Assembly: GCF_000948285.1 (NCBI RefSeq)
Contig: NZ_JYBP01000003.1
Coordinates: forward strand, 620,001 to 684,000
From: Geobacillus kaustophilus
GTDB lineage: Bacteria; Bacillota; Bacilli; Bacillales; Anoxybacillaceae
Length of the DNA: 64,000 nt
Direction of reading: 5' to 3'
Part shown: positions 25,626 through 34,570 of the stretch, piece by piece
How positions within the stretch are numbered: position 1 is the first letter of the stretch
How the letters are laid out: each line of letters opens with the position of its first letter
Program-made: the position numbers and the translations under genes
Notes under the pieces: model-generated
What the model was told of the DNA's origin: nothing
Seen by the model: only the letters and a program-made list of their open reading frames with translations
The model's database searches: none

Positions 25626-26243
25626 TCACGGCTCGCGGTCAAACAGCAAGACGCGCGCCGGGGCGGCGTCGGTGCCGACGAGTTTGAGCGGGGCGGCGAC
25701 CATGAAATAGCGGCCTTCGGGGACCTCTTTTAGCCGCAGCCCTTCGATGACGATGACGCCGGCGCCAAACAGCGTTTTATGGGTCGGGTGGCCTTCTTGC
25801 GCTCGCTCAATGCCAAGGGCGTCGATGCCGACGCCGCGGATCCGTTTGTCGGCCAAATAACGAGCCGCCTCTTCGGCGACGAAAATAAACTCGAAATGGA
25901 ACGCATCTTCCAACGAGTTTTTTGTTTTGAACAAAACGAAGTCGCCTTCTTGAATATCAAGGTGGGCGATATCGTTTTTTGTGATCCGGTCATTGACGTC
26001 GGTTAAGTCAAACAATTTGCACGGGCCGACAAGGTGGTCAATGGGAATCGTTTCAAATGTCGCTCCGCCTTCGACCATATGGAGGGGCGCGTCAATATGC
26101 GTGCCGGTGTGCACGTCCATGTCAATGCGCGATTCGGTCACATAGCCGTTTGTGACGGTGGTGCGCTTCGGCTGTTTTTCCGGTTTGTTTTTATACACGG
26201 GCATGCCCTCGTAAATCGGGGCGGTGACGTCATACACCTTCAT
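25626..26243 (-). CDS. Cyclase family protein (kynurenine formamidase-like), 205 aa
   Basis: The metal motif H-T-G-T-H-I-D-A-P-L-H at residues ~46-56 defines the cyclase/KynB superfamily (PF04199), with downstream G-V-G-I-D and a C-terminal P-A-R-V-L-L. Members hydrolyse N-formylkynurenine or related amide/ester substrates. No other tryptophan-degradation gene is nearby, so the substrate is open. AAAGGAG precedes the ATG. It lies downstream of zwf on the same strand, separated from it by hairpins. Confidence 0.8.
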   Translation of the reverse strand: MKVYDVTAPIYEGMPVYKNKPEKQPKRTTVTNGYVTESRIDMDVHTGTHIDAPLHMVEGGATFETIPIDHLVGPCKLFDLTDVNDRITKNDIAHLDIQEGDFVLFKTKNSLEDAFHFEFIFVAEEAARYLADKRIRGVGIDALGIERAQEGHPTHKTLFGAGVIVIEGLRLKEVPEGRYFMVAAPLKLVGTDAAPARVLLFDREP

Positions 26244-26270
26244 CGTTCATTCGCTCCTTTGCATGAGGGA

Positions 26271-26342
26271 TAAAAGGGGCAAGCGCCCCAAGTTGGTTTG
26301 TCAAAGAGGACGCGATGGGCGCAACGGAAGGGCCATCGCGTC
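26271..26342 (-). terminator. Two hairpins after zwf
   Basis: GACGCGATGG/CCATCGCGTC (26309-26342) lies 1 bp after the zwf stop, and GGGGC/GCCCC followed by TTTT (26271-26290, minus strand) is closer to the cyclase gene. Together they should uncouple zwf from the cyclase gene. Confidence 0.7.
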
Positions 26343-26343
26343 T

Positions 26344-27837
26344 TTACGACCGCGGATGCTCGATCGGCCACCAGTGGAAGCCGTCTTTTTTGAGCAGCTC
26401 GTCCGCGGCCGCCGGGCCCATGGAGCCGGCCGCGTAGTTTGGAAAGTCGGCCGCTTTCGTGTTCGCCCACACTTCAGAAATCGGGTCGACGAACTGCCAT
26501 GACGCCGCCACCTCGTCCCAGTGGGTGAAGTTCGTCGCATCGCCGCGCATGCAGTCGTACAGCAGTTTTTCGTATGCTTCCGGCGTGTTGATGCCGTCGA
26601 TGCAGTTGTTGCAATAGTCGAGTTGAAAGGGAGCTGTTATGGTCGTCGATTCGCCCGTTTTTTTGCCGTTTAAATGAAGGGTGATCCCTTCATCCGGCTG
26701 GATGTGGATGACGAGCAAGTTCGGGGCGATCGTCTCATTCGTCCGGTAATACAAGTTCATCGGCACATCTTTAAATTGGACGACGATTTTCGTCGATTTT
26801 TCCGCCATCCGTTTGCCGGTGCGAATGTAAAACGGCACTCCGGCCCAACGGAAGTTGTCGATCAGGAGTTTTCCGGCGACAAACGTTTCCGTGTTCGAGT
26901 CCGGGGCGACGTTTGGCTCCTCGCGGTACGCCGGCACGTTTTTGCCGTGGATCACCCCGCGCCCGTATTGGCCGCGTACGAAATAGCGGTCGACTTCATC
27001 GTGCACAATGGGGCGCAAGGCGCGCAGCACTTTCACTTTTTCATGGCGGATGTCATCGGTCGTCAATTTAATCGGCGGTTCCATCGCCAACAGGGCGACC
27101 ATTTGCAGCATATGGTTTTGCACCATGTCGCGCAGCGCCCCAGAATGGTCGTAGTAGCGGCCGCGGTCTTCAACGCCGAGCGTTTCGCTCGATGTGATTT
27201 GAATATTGGCGATGAACCGGTTGTTCCAAAGTGGCTCGAAAATGGCATTTGAGAAGCGGATGACCTCGATGTTTTGCACCATTTCTTTGCCGAGGTAATG
27301 GTCGATCCGGTAAATTTCCCGCTCGGAAAAGACGCGGCGAATCTCGCCATTCAGCTTCTTGGCGCTCGCCAAATCATGGCCGAACGGCTTTTCGATGACG
27401 AGCCGCTTAAAGCCACGCGTTTCCGTCAATCCTTCCGACTGCAAGCGGGACGTGACGGTGCCGAAAAATTCCGGAGCCATCGCCAAGTAAAAGATGCGGT
27501 TGCCTTCGGTCTCGTATGTGCCGTCGAGCTGTTCAAGGAGCGACTTTAAGCGCTGGTACGACTCGGCTTCCGTCACGTCGAACGGATGGTAATAGAAATG
27601 GGAGGTGAAACGCTCGTCGACGAGCTTTTGCTGAAACGCCGTTTCCACCGAGTCGCGCACATAATTTCGAAACTCTTCCGGCGATAACGGGCGGCGCGCG
27701 ACGCCGACGACGGCAAATTGTTCGTTCAAATGCCCTTTTTCATACAGGCGGTAAAGGGACGGAAACAGCTTCCGTTTTGCCAAATCTCCCGTCGCTCCGA
27801 AAATGACGATGATCGATTTCGGGTTCATGTTGTCCAC
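26344..27837 (-). CDS. zwf: Glucose-6-phosphate dehydrogenase, 497 aa
   Basis: First enzyme of the oxidative pentose phosphate pathway. Coenzyme motif G-A-T-G-D-L-A-K-R-K-L at residues ~14-24, and substrate/active-site motif R-I-D-H-Y-L-G-K-E near residue 180. The GTG at 27837 has GAGGT 8 nt upstream and is preferred over the ATG three codons later. Length is as expected. It is divergent from rnz, as in B. subtilis. Confidence 0.95.
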   Translation of the reverse strand: MDNMNPKSIIVIFGATGDLAKRKLFPSLYRLYEKGHLNEQFAVVGVARRPLSPEEFRNYVRDSVETAFQQKLVDERFTSHFYYHPFDVTEAESYQRLKSLLEQLDGTYETEGNRIFYLAMAPEFFGTVTSRLQSEGLTETRGFKRLVIEKPFGHDLASAKKLNGEIRRVFSEREIYRIDHYLGKEMVQNIEVIRFSNAIFEPLWNNRFIANIQITSSETLGVEDRGRYYDHSGALRDMVQNHMLQMVALLAMEPPIKLTTDDIRHEKVKVLRALRPIVHDEVDRYFVRGQYGRGVIHGKNVPAYREEPNVAPDSNTETFVAGKLLIDNFRWAGVPFYIRTGKRMAEKSTKIVVQFKDVPMNLYYRTNETIAPNLLVIHIQPDEGITLHLNGKKTGESTTITAPFQLDYCNNCIDGINTPEAYEKLLYDCMRGDATNFTHWDEVAASWQFVDPISEVWANTKAADFPNYAAGSMGPAAADELLKKDGFHWWPIEHPRS

Positions 27838-27891
27838 CGTATGTACCTCGCTTTAGCCAAATTTGTCTCTTCAATGAAATCATTGTAGAGG

Positions 27892-27937
27892 TTTGCCGGC
27901 GGGAACGCAAACACTTTGTTGCGTTCCCGCCGGCAAA
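27892..27937. repeat. Perfect 19-bp inverted repeat between zwf and rnz
   Basis: TTTGCCGGCGGGAACGCAA and its exact complement flank an 8-nt loop. Neither side is followed by a T-tract, and it lies upstream of both divergent genes, so it is not a normal terminator. It would form a very stable cruciform or, in the leader of either gene, an RNA hairpin. Confidence 0.8.
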
Positions 27938-28065
27938 GCGCCTATGTTCATGAAAGAGTCGGGTGTCAGCCCGGTGTTTTTGAGCGAAAAAGAAAGTTGA
28001 AAAGCCGTTCCGACATTGGTACGCTAACAACAGGCAATGATGAGCGAGATAAGGAGTGAAGCGCG

Positions 28066-28992
28066 TTGGAACTGTTGTTTTTAGGCACCGGCGCCGGCGT
28101 GCCGGCGAAAGAGCGCAACGTATCGTCCGTCGCTTTGCAGCTGCTTGACGAGCGGGGGGCGACATGGCTGTTTGATTGCGGCGAAGCGACGCAGCATCAA
28201 ATTTTGCATACTGCCATTCGCCCGCGCCGCATTGAGCATATTTTTATTACTCACTTGCATGGCGACCATTTGTTCGGGTTGCCTGGATTGCTCGGCAGCC
28301 GTTCGTTTCAAAGCGGCGAGACGCCGCTTACAGTCTTTGGCCCGAGCGGTCTGCGCGCGTTTGTCGAAACGGCCCTTGCCGTCAGCGGGACAAAGCTCCG
28401 GTATGAACTGAACATTGTTGAGATCGATGAGGGCGTCATTTTTGACGACGACCGGTTTACCGTCATGGCCAAGCGTCTCGACCACGGCATGCCGTCATAC
28501 GGTTTCCGCGTCGTCGAAAAAGATTTGCCCGGCCCGCTGTTGGTCGATCGATTGCAAGCGCTCGGCGTCCGTCCCGGCCCGATTTACCAACAAATCAAGC
28601 AGGGGAAAACGGTCGTGCTCGAGGACGGCACGGCCATCGACGGGCGCGAATTTGTCGGGCCGCCGCAAAAGGGGAGAATCGTCGCCGTGTTGGGCGACAC
28701 CCGTTTTTGCGAAGCGGCGATTGAACTCGCCCGCGATGCCGATGTCGTCGTCCACGAGGCGACGTTTGCCGCGGCGGAACAGCGGCAGGCCCATGACTAT
28801 TTTCATTCCACGACCATCGACGCAGCCGAGGTGGCGAGGCGGGCCGGGGCGAAGCGGCTTATTTTGACCCATATCAGCTCTCGCTACCAAGGTGCGGCGG
28901 CATGGCAGCTCGTCGCCGAGGCGCGCGGCGTGTTTCCGAATACCGAACTGGCCGCTGATTTCGCCTCGTTTCCCATTCCGCGCGAAAAATAG
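28066..28992 (+). CDS. rnz: Ribonuclease Z, 308 aa
   Basis: Metallo-beta-lactamase fold tRNA 3' endonuclease. The zinc motif T-H-L-H-G-D-H has His63, His65, Asp67 and His68; later ligands are in D-T-R-F-C and L-T-H-I-S-S-R. The long exosite arm (residues ~150-205, with G-x-P-G-P-I-Y) is present, typical of the short form of the enzyme. The TTG start has AAGGAG 9 nt upstream. It matures tRNA precursors lacking encoded CCA. Confidence 0.93.
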   Translation: MELLFLGTGAGVPAKERNVSSVALQLLDERGATWLFDCGEATQHQILHTAIRPRRIEHIFITHLHGDHLFGLPGLLGSRSFQSGETPLTVFGPSGLRAFVETALAVSGTKLRYELNIVEIDEGVIFDDDRFTVMAKRLDHGMPSYGFRVVEKDLPGPLLVDRLQALGVRPGPIYQQIKQGKTVVLEDGTAIDGREFVGPPQKGRIVAVLGDTRFCEAAIELARDADVVVHEATFAAAEQRQAHDYFHSTTIDAAEVARRAGAKRLILTHISSRYQGAAAWQLVAEARGVFPNTELAADFASFPIPREK

Positions 28993-28995
28993 AGG

Positions 28996-30018
28996 CTAGA
29001 ACCGCCAGCCGCGCTCATATTGGACTGGAGCTTCGATTTTCACGCCCAGCTCTCTCGCCGCGGCGTATGGCCAATACGGGTTGCGCAGCAGCTCGCGCGC
29101 CAAAAAGACGAGGTCAGCGCGGCCGTTATGCAAAATTTCTTCCGCCTGCCAGCCGGACGTAATGAGGCCGACGGCGCCGGTCGGAATGTCCGCTTCGCGG
29201 CGGATCAGTTCGGCAAACGGCACTTGGTAGCCGGGATAGGCGTCAATAGCAGCCGGCACGACCGCGCCGGAGCTGACATCGACGAGGTCGACGCCTTGTT
29301 CTTTCATCCGCTTGGCGTATGGGACATAATCTCTCGCCGTCAGCCCGTCCGGATGGTAGTCGGATGCCGAGATGCGGACAAAAAGCGGTCCGTCCCACAC
29401 TTCGCGGACGGCGTCGATTACTTCGCCCAAGAAACGGTAACGGTTTTCCGGCGAACCGCCGTACTCGTCTTGGCGTCGGTTGGATAAAGGCGACAAAAAT
29501 TCATTGATTAAGTAGCCGTGGGCGGCGTGGATTTCGATGACGTCGAAACCAGCTTCCTTCGCGCGCCGTGCGCCATTTTGGAACGCCTGCACCGTCTCTT
29601 CAATGTCGGCTTTCGTCATTTCTTTCGGCGTCCGCGACGATTCGTTGAACGGGATGGCCGACGGGGCGATGATCTCCCCTGGCACTTCCGACTTCCGGCC
29701 AGCGTGGGCGAGCTGGATGCCGATGGCCGCGCCATGCTCTTTCACAAGTCCGACGAGTTCGCGAAGCCCCGAGATATGGTCATCGCTCCAAATGCCTAAG
29801 TCGCGTTCGGAAATGCGGCCTTGCGGGGTGACACCGGTCGCTTCGACGATAATCAAGCCGACTTGGCCGACAGCGCGCGTTGGGTAGTGGATTTTATGCC
29901 ACGTGCGTACGGCGCCGTCTTTCGTGTCGCACGAATACATGCACATTGGCGACATGACAATTCGGTTTTTCAGCGTCAGCCCGCGGATCGTATACGGCGA
30001 AAACAACATCGTGTTCAT
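28996..30018 (-). CDS. namA: NADPH dehydrogenase NamA (YqjM), old yellow enzyme family, 340 aa
   Basis: FMN-dependent ene-reductase. The opening [22 protein letters not shown] carries the Cys that tunes FMN in the YqjM subclass; [14 protein letters not shown] and R-x-S-A-S-D-Y are the substrate-binding motifs. It reduces activated C=C bonds of electrophiles and nitro compounds, with a role in detoxification. AAAGGAG precedes the ATG. A palindrome at 30042-30056 in its promoter region may be an operator. Confidence 0.93.
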   Translation of the reverse strand: MNTMLFSPYTIRGLTLKNRIVMSPMCMYSCDTKDGAVRTWHKIHYPTRAVGQVGLIIVEATGVTPQGRISERDLGIWSDDHISGLRELVGLVKEHGAAIGIQLAHAGRKSEVPGEIIAPSAIPFNESSRTPKEMTKADIEETVQAFQNGARRAKEAGFDVIEIHAAHGYLINEFLSPLSNRRQDEYGGSPENRYRFLGEVIDAVREVWDGPLFVRISASDYHPDGLTARDYVPYAKRMKEQGVDLVDVSSGAVVPAAIDAYPGYQVPFAELIRREADIPTGAVGLITSGWQAEEILHNGRADLVFLARELLRNPYWPYAAARELGVKIEAPVQYERGWRF

Positions 30019-30041
30019 GACAAGCAGCTCCTTTCTATGAC

Positions 30042-30056
30042 AATGAATAGTTCATT
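30042..30056. promoter_or_regulatory. Palindromic operator candidate before namA
   Basis: AATGAA-TAG-TTCATT lies 24 bp before the namA start. A site with the same half-sites overlaps the yqjP promoter at 31435-31452. Confidence 0.4.
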
Positions 30057-30158
30057 ACTGAATGATAGCACGCTGCTTATCAAAAACAAAATGAAACGGA
30101 TTGTTGCCGTGTTCGGACTAGGCGGGAAAGCGAGCGGCGCGCTCCGGAGGTCCGCTCT

Positions 30159-30998
30159 TTACGCTTCGGCGATGGCAGCGAGAAGAGCGCTGCCGAGCTC
30201 TTCGGAACGGGCCGTCGCCCGGCGGATGCAGGCGATGACCGCCTCTTGGAACCGGTATTGCTCAAGCACCTTGATGCCGGCTTCGGTCGTGCCGCCCGGG
30301 CTTGTGACTTCGCGGCGCAGGACGGACGGGTGCTTATCGGATGCTTTCAACATTTCCGCTGCACCGATGATCGTCTGTAAAATGAGCGTTTTGGCAATAT
30401 CGCGCTCGAGGCCGATGTCGGCTGCCGCTTTTTCCATGGCTTCGACCAAGTAATAGACATACGCCGGACCGCTCCCGGACAGGCCGGTGACTGCATGCAA
30501 ATCGCGCTCCGGCACGACGGCGACGATGCCGACCGTTTCAAACAGCTGTTTCGCGACGTCAAGATGCTCTTTGGAAGCAAAACGGCCGCCGGCGATCGCG
30601 GTCGCCGATAAGCTGACAGCGGCCGACGTGTTCGGCATGGCGCGCACGACAGGGACGTCGCATCCGGCGAGCTGTTCGATCGTTTCGGTCGTGATGCCGG
30701 CGAGCAGCGAGAGAATAAGCTGGTTTGCGCGAAGGGCCGGCGCGATGGCGTTCATGGCTTCCGCGACATCTTTCGGCTTCATCGCCAAAATGACGACATC
30801 CGCCTGTTTGACGGCTTCTTGCGCCGAGCCCGCCGTGCGGACGCCGTATTGGCGCGCAAGCGCCTCGAGCCGGGCGCGGTTTTGTCGGTTGGTGACGATA
30901 ATGTGCGCTGGATGGCAAAATGCTTTCGTCATGCCGGCGATGAGCGCTTCTGCCATCGAACCGGCTCCGATCAACGCGATTGTCCGTTCGTTGTTCAT
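30159..30998 (-). CDS. proI: Pyrroline-5-carboxylate reductase ProI, 279 aa
   Basis: Last step of proline synthesis. The start at 30998 has GGAGGAG upstream; an open stretch of 43 codons before it lies inside the T-box leader. Rossmann motif I-G-A-G-S-M-A-E-A-L at residues ~9-18, and the family signature V-T-S-P-G-G-T-T-E-A-G in the C-terminal helical domain. Expression is expected to rise when uncharged tRNA-Pro accumulates (see T-box). Confidence 0.93.
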   Translation of the reverse strand: MNNERTIALIGAGSMAEALIAGMTKAFCHPAHIIVTNRQNRARLEALARQYGVRTAGSAQEAVKQADVVILAMKPKDVAEAMNAIAPALRANQLILSLLAGITTETIEQLAGCDVPVVRAMPNTSAAVSLSATAIAGGRFASKEHLDVAKQLFETVGIVAVVPERDLHAVTGLSGSGPAYVYYLVEAMEKAAADIGLERDIAKTLILQTIIGAAEMLKASDKHPSVLRREVTSPGGTTEAGIKVLEQYRFQEAVIACIRRATARSEELGSALLAAIAEA

Positions 30999-31042
30999 CG
31001 TTCGACTCCTCCTTGCATTGGCGTATAAAGTCAGGCAAAAGA

Positions 31043-31281
31043 AAAAGGTTTTCCGCCCTGCAAAAGGACGGAAAACCTTCGTTTCCGCGGTACCACCTTT
31101 TTTGGCCCGATTTGGCCCAAGCGCCAAACAGGCCCGACTCTGCCCCGATAACGCCGGGGTGGCGTTTAGGTTGGCCTAACAGCTCCTAGGGTAGGTTCAA
31201 CCGCAAAGAGGGCAGCAAAGCCTTCCAGCCGCGGGCTTCGCTCTCTGTTGCCGTTTGCGGTTTACTGGCCCTGTTCATCGC
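31043..31281 (-). ncRNA. Proline-specific T-box leader of proI
   Basis: The T-box sequence AGGTGGTACCGCG is at 31098-31086, with the T-G-G-T bulge that would pair with the acceptor end of a tRNA with discriminator A. Stem I has a CCGCAAA/TTTGCGG helix and a specifier loop G-A-A-C-C-T-A whose codon CCT (31195-31193) reads proline. The terminator arms AAGGTTTTCCG and CGGAAAACCTT, followed by T-rich sequence, lie at 31043-31080. All parts fit control of a proline gene. Confidence 0.92.
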
Positions 31282-31312
31282 CGGTTTTGCCGTATCCGTG
31301 ATTTTACTTGCC

Positions 31313-31342
31313 ATTATGCCGTGGGACAGGCGCGATTGTCAA
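31313..31342 (-). promoter_or_regulatory. Sigma-A promoter of the proI T-box transcript
   Basis: TTGACA, 18 bp, CATAAT on the minus strand; the transcript would start near 31306, giving a ~300-nt leader. Confidence 0.8.
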
Positions 31343-31431
31343 GAGAGGAGCATGAATTTTTTTGCAATTCCGGCGTGCGGAAGAAAAAGGCATGACAAAC
31401 GGATGAAATCGGTGTAAACTGTAAAATAAAA

Positions 31432-31452
31432 TATAATGAATAACCATTCATT
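31432..31452 (+). promoter_or_regulatory. -10 element and overlapping palindromic operator of yqjPQ
   Basis: TATAAT at 31432-31437 overlaps the palindrome AATGAAT-AACC-ATTCATT (31435-31452). A repressor bound here would block polymerase. The half-site resembles TetR-family FadR-type operators and recurs before namA. The -35 region is weak. Confidence 0.5.
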
Positions 31453-31512
31453 TTGGCGATGAAACGGCTCGAACGGGATGGTTCACGAACTTTGAGGAAA
31501 GAAGGGAATGGA

Positions 31513-32484
31513 ATGAACGAGGAACGAGTGTACCGGATCACGGTGCCGACGCCGTTTCCGGTCGGTGACGTGCATATGTATGTGATCGCCGGCGACCGGC
31601 TGACGTTGGTCGACGCCGGAGTGAAAACAGAGGAAGCGTGGCAGCTGTTTGTGAAGCAGCTTGGTGAGATTGGCTATGCGCCAAAGGATATTGAACAAGT
31701 TGTCATCACTCATCATCATCCGGACCATATCGGCTTGCTTGACTATTTTCCGCATGCGCCGATCATCGGCCATCCGAAAGCTGATCCGTTTTTGCGCCGC
31801 GAACGTTCGTTTATGGATCGGTACGTCCAATTTTTTCAGGAATTTTTTACAGAATGCGGCGTCGACCGCCGCTTGTTCAGCCAGCTGTCCAAAGAAGGCG
31901 GATCGCTTCGCTACGCAAGTCGGCGCGGGCTTGACATCATGGTGACGGAAGGGAACGCGGTGCCGGGGATGCCTGGGTGGCAGGTCATCGAAACGCCGGG
32001 GCATGCGCAAAGCCATATCGCGCTCTACCGCGAGGAGGATGGGCTGTTGATTGCCGGCGACCATTTGCTCGTTCATATTTCCCCCAACCCGATGATGGAG
32101 CCGCCGGCGGAAGGGGAGACGGAGCGGCCGAAACCGTTATTGCAATACAACGAATCGCTGCAAAAAATGCTGCAATACGACATCGTTCGTTCGTTAAACG
32201 GCCATGGCGACGATGCGACCGATATTCCGGCGCTCGTTCGCGAGCGGCTTGCCAAGCAGCGCCAGCGCGCCGAGCGGGTGCTCGAAATGGTGCAAGAGCG
32301 TCCGCACACCGTGTTTGAAGTGTGCCAAAAGCTGTTCCCGGCCGTGTATGAACGTCAGCTCATGCTGACGATGTCCGAGACGATCGGCCAGCTTGACTAT
32401 TTAGAAGCGAACGGATATGTGACGAAAAAGCAAGAAGACGGCCATTACGTTTATGAAGCGGCGGGGGTGTCGGTGTGCGGCTGA
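31513..32484 (+). CDS. yqjP: MBL-fold metallohydrolase (YqjP), 323 aa
   Basis: The start at 31513 has AAGGGA upstream and places the conserved T-V-P-T-P-F-P-V-G at the N-terminus. The zinc motif T-H-H-H-P-D-H is near residue 80, with further ligands in T-P-G-H-A-Q-S-H and I-A-G-D-H; the C-terminal ~80 residues form a winged-helix-like tail (F-E-V-C-Q-K-L-F-P), as in the LACTB2/YqjP group. The substrate is unknown. The stop overlaps the next gene, yqjQ. Confidence 0.85.
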   Translation: MNEERVYRITVPTPFPVGDVHMYVIAGDRLTLVDAGVKTEEAWQLFVKQLGEIGYAPKDIEQVVITHHHPDHIGLLDYFPHAPIIGHPKADPFLRRERSFMDRYVQFFQEFFTECGVDRRLFSQLSKEGGSLRYASRRGLDIMVTEGNAVPGMPGWQVIETPGHAQSHIALYREEDGLLIAGDHLLVHISPNPMMEPPAEGETERPKPLLQYNESLQKMLQYDIVRSLNGHGDDATDIPALVRERLAKQRQRAERVLEMVQERPHTVFEVCQKLFPAVYERQLMLTMSETIGQLDYLEANGYVTKKQEDGHYVYEAAGVSVCG

Positions 32485-33263
32485 AGGGGCGCCATGTCGT
32501 CATTACCGGAGCGTCGGGAGGTCTCGGTGAGCAAATTGCCTATGAAGCAGCGCGCCAAGGGGCGATGCCGGTGCTGTGCGCGCGCAATGAAGAAAGGTTG
32601 AAAGAAATCAGCGCGCGAATTGAAGCGCAAACCGGCATTCGCGCCCCGTATGCGCCGCTTGATGTCAGCGATCGCGATATGGTCGACGCTGTATTTTCTC
32701 GGTTCATCGCTGAACTTGGCGCGATCGATGTGCTGGTCAACAATGCCGGGTTTGGCGTCTTCCGCTATGTCGAGGATATCAACTTGGATGAAATGGAGCG
32801 AATGTTTGCTGTCAACGTCTTCGGCCTCATCGCCTGCACGAAGGCGGTGTATCCACATATGAAAGAGAGAAAAAGCGGTCATATTATCAACATCGCCTCG
32901 CAAGCAGGCAAAATCGCGACGCCGAAGTCAAGCGTCTACTCAGCGACGAAACACGCGGTTCTCGGTTTTACCGACGGCCTTCGCCTCGAGGCGGAGCGCT
33001 TTGGCATTTTCGTTACGGCCGTCAATCCGGGGCCGGTGGAGACAAACTTTTTTTCGACGGCTGACGAATCGGGAGAGTATGTGCGCAATGTCTCGCGCTG
33101 GATGCTGCGGCCGGAAGTGGTGGCTAGGTGCGTTGTCGCTGCGATGATGACGCCAACGCGCGAAGTGAGCATGCCGCGCTGGATGGATCTCGGCGGCCGC
33201 TTGTACCGGCTCGCCCCCGGCCTTGTCGAAAAAGTGGCGAAACGGGCGTTTTTCCAAAAGTAA
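32475..33263 (+). CDS. yqjQ: Short-chain dehydrogenase/reductase (YqjQ), 262 aa
   Basis: A GTG start overlaps the yqjP stop by 10 nt. Classical SDR features: T-G-A-S-G-G-L-G near residue 11, N-N-A-G near 90, the active-site Ser, and Y-x-x-x-K in V-Y-S-A-T-K-H-A. About 40 residues after P-G-P-V-E-T-N-F are extended, as in YqjQ-type enzymes. Substrate unknown. Co-transcribed with yqjP under the palindromic operator. Confidence 0.87.
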   Translation: MRLKGRHVVITGASGGLGEQIAYEAARQGAMPVLCARNEERLKEISARIEAQTGIRAPYAPLDVSDRDMVDAVFSRFIAELGAIDVLVNNAGFGVFRYVEDINLDEMERMFAVNVFGLIACTKAVYPHMKERKSGHIINIASQAGKIATPKSSVYSATKHAVLGFTDGLRLEAERFGIFVTAVNPGPVETNFFSTADESGEYVRNVSRWMLRPEVVARCVVAAMMTPTREVSMPRWMDLGGRLYRLAPGLVEKVAKRAFFQK

Positions 33264-33267
33264 GCGA

Positions 33268-33381
33268 GGGGGATGACCCAAAAGGGTCATTTTCCTTAAA
33301 TGAAACACAACTTATTGTTTTTAATAGTGGTTTTATGCCTATAGCAATAGGAAAGGGTGTCCCGATCCTTTTGGGACACCC
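33268..33381. repeat. MITE-like repeat copy B, 114 bp, with a hairpin at each end
   Basis: Same family as 15451-15570. The left end folds as ATGACCC-AAAA-GGGTCAT followed by TTTTCC and should end the yqjPQ transcript; the right end repeats the GGGTGTCCC/GGGACACCC hairpin found in copy A. The interior is about 60 percent similar between copies by eye. Confidence 0.7.
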
Positions 33382-33477
33382 TTTCGGATCATCGGATAGA
33401 CGCGCGAAATGCCTTTCCTCTTCTTGAAGAAAGATGGCCTTTGGGGCCAGCCCTGTGTTCGTTTGACACGAGCCGGG

Positions 33478-33675
33478 TCAAGCGCTGGTGATGAACTGGT
33501 AGACGGCGTCATGGACAAGTTCATAAATGTCCGCGTTTGGCTGCCTCTCTTTGGCGGCGGCAATGCGGATGCAAAGCTCGCGCCAATCGTTTTCGTCAAG
33601 CGGCATCATGTCATCATCACAGCCATAACGCCGCAGACAGTTGCGCACCTGTTTTTGCAGCCAACGTTCATCCAT
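33478..33675 (-). CDS. yqzH: YqzH-like small protein, 65 aa
   Basis: A 65-residue protein (68 if the GTG at 33684 is used) beginning M-D-E-R-W-L-Q-K-Q-V, with a conserved-looking C-L-R-R-Y-G and Y-E-L-V-H-D-A-V-Y-Q-F. Size and position after yqjQ match B. subtilis yqzH, a family of unknown function. GGTGA upstream favours the ATG. A weak hairpin with T-rich tail follows at about 33425-33455. Confidence 0.65.
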   Translation of the reverse strand: MDERWLQKQVRNCLRRYGCDDDMMPLDENDWRELCIRIAAAKERQPNADIYELVHDAVYQFITSA

Positions 33676-33690
33676 TGGCTTCACCGTCCG

Positions 33691-33909
33691 TTACTGTCCG
33701 TTGGTTTCCGTGGACGGAGCGCGGACGACCGACTGAAAGCGGCCTTTGTGCGAACCGTCGCAAAACGGTTTGTTATTCGACAGCCCGCACCGACAGAGCG
33801 AAAACGTTTGTTTCGTCACAAACGGCTTTCCTTCTCCATCGAGCAGTTCAACATCGCCGGTGACGCGCAGCGAGCCGTTGTCGTTCACTTTGATTTGCAC
33901 TTTTGCCAT
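33691..33909 (-). CDS. CDGSH-type iron-sulfur protein, 72 aa
   Basis: The signature C-x-C-x2-S-x3-P-x-C-D-G-S-H is seen as C-R-C-G-L-S-N-N-K-P-F-C-D-G-S-H near residues 38-53; three Cys and one His bind a redox-active 2Fe-2S cluster. The start at 33909 has GAGGTGG 8 nt away. It lies between yqzH and the divergent yqkB, which encodes another iron-sulfur-linked protein. The exact role in bacteria is unknown. Confidence 0.85.
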   Translation of the reverse strand: MAKVQIKVNDNGSLRVTGDVELLDGEGKPFVTKQTFSLCRCGLSNNKPFCDGSHKGRFQSVVRAPSTETNGQ

Positions 33910-33996
33910 CGCTTTTTCCACCTCGCTTTGTTTTGACAGCTTATTATGTTGGCAGGTAAAATGAATAAGGAAATCAAAGGGAAAAAGGAGCCAGCT

Positions 33997-34341
33997 ATGA
34001 GTCTGTACATCACGTTTACGGATGCAGCCAAACGGGCGCTTGCCTCTATTGTAGCGAAATCCGGACGGCAGTTAAAGCTGATGTTTGACACTGACGGCTG
34101 CGGCTGTTTGGTCGACGGCGTGCCGGCGCTATGGCTTGTCGACAAGGCCGATGACGATGATTTGGCCGTCGAGACGAATTTTGTGCCGGTGCTCGTGGAA
34201 CGGTCGCGACTCATCTTTTTTGATGAAACGATGACGATTGACGTCAAGCCGGGGACGACTGTTTTTCAGCTCAAAAGCCCAGGGCAAACGTTGAATGGGC
34301 ATATGCCGCTTGTCGAGGTGAAATCTGGCCATGGACGGTAA
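33997..34341 (+). CDS. yqkB: HesB/IscA-related protein YqkB, 114 aa
   Basis: The start at 33997 follows AAGGAG. A HesB-like fold is suggested by I-T-F-T-D-A-A-K-R-A-L and G-C-G-C near residue 38, but the usual C-terminal C-G-C of A-type carriers is missing, as in the YqkB/DUF1027-like group. It may handle iron-sulfur clusters or iron. The reading frame overlaps the start of yqkC by 11 nt. Confidence 0.75.
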   Translation: MSLYITFTDAAKRALASIVAKSGRQLKLMFDTDGCGCLVDGVPALWLVDKADDDDLAVETNFVPVLVERSRLIFFDETMTIDVKPGTTVFQLKSPGQTLNGHMPLVEVKSGHGR

Positions 34342-34570
34342 GTTAGAGCAGCTTGCAAAGACGGCGAAGCAAAAAACATGGGTGTCGTTCACCCATGAAA
34401 ACGATCCGTACAGCTTGCTTCATTGGTCGGTCGCCGGCCCGTATCATGAAGCGAAAGACGTCTGGCTGCTGCAAAACGAAATGACGTTTGAAACGAAAGA
34501 GTTTCCGACGCTGGAGGCGGCGATCGCCTGGCTTGGCGAACATATGCCGCACATCACTGAGGTGTTGTAA
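34331..34570 (+). CDS. yqkC: YqkC family small protein, 79 aa
   Basis: A 79-residue acidic protein of the DUF2552 family by length, position and pattern (T-W-V-S-F-T-H-E-N-D-P-Y-S-L-L-H-W-S), with an L-E-A-A-I-A-W-L tail. Translation is coupled to yqkB. Function unknown. Confidence 0.75.
   Translation: MDGKLEQLAKTAKQKTWVSFTHENDPYSLLHWSVAGPYHEAKDVWLLQNEMTFETKEFPTLEAAIAWLGEHMPHITEVL

Noticed and set aside
33488-33497. GGTGATGAAC in yqzH as another MITE end
   Set aside because: Only ten bases match and they lie within a conserved coding region without a partner end.
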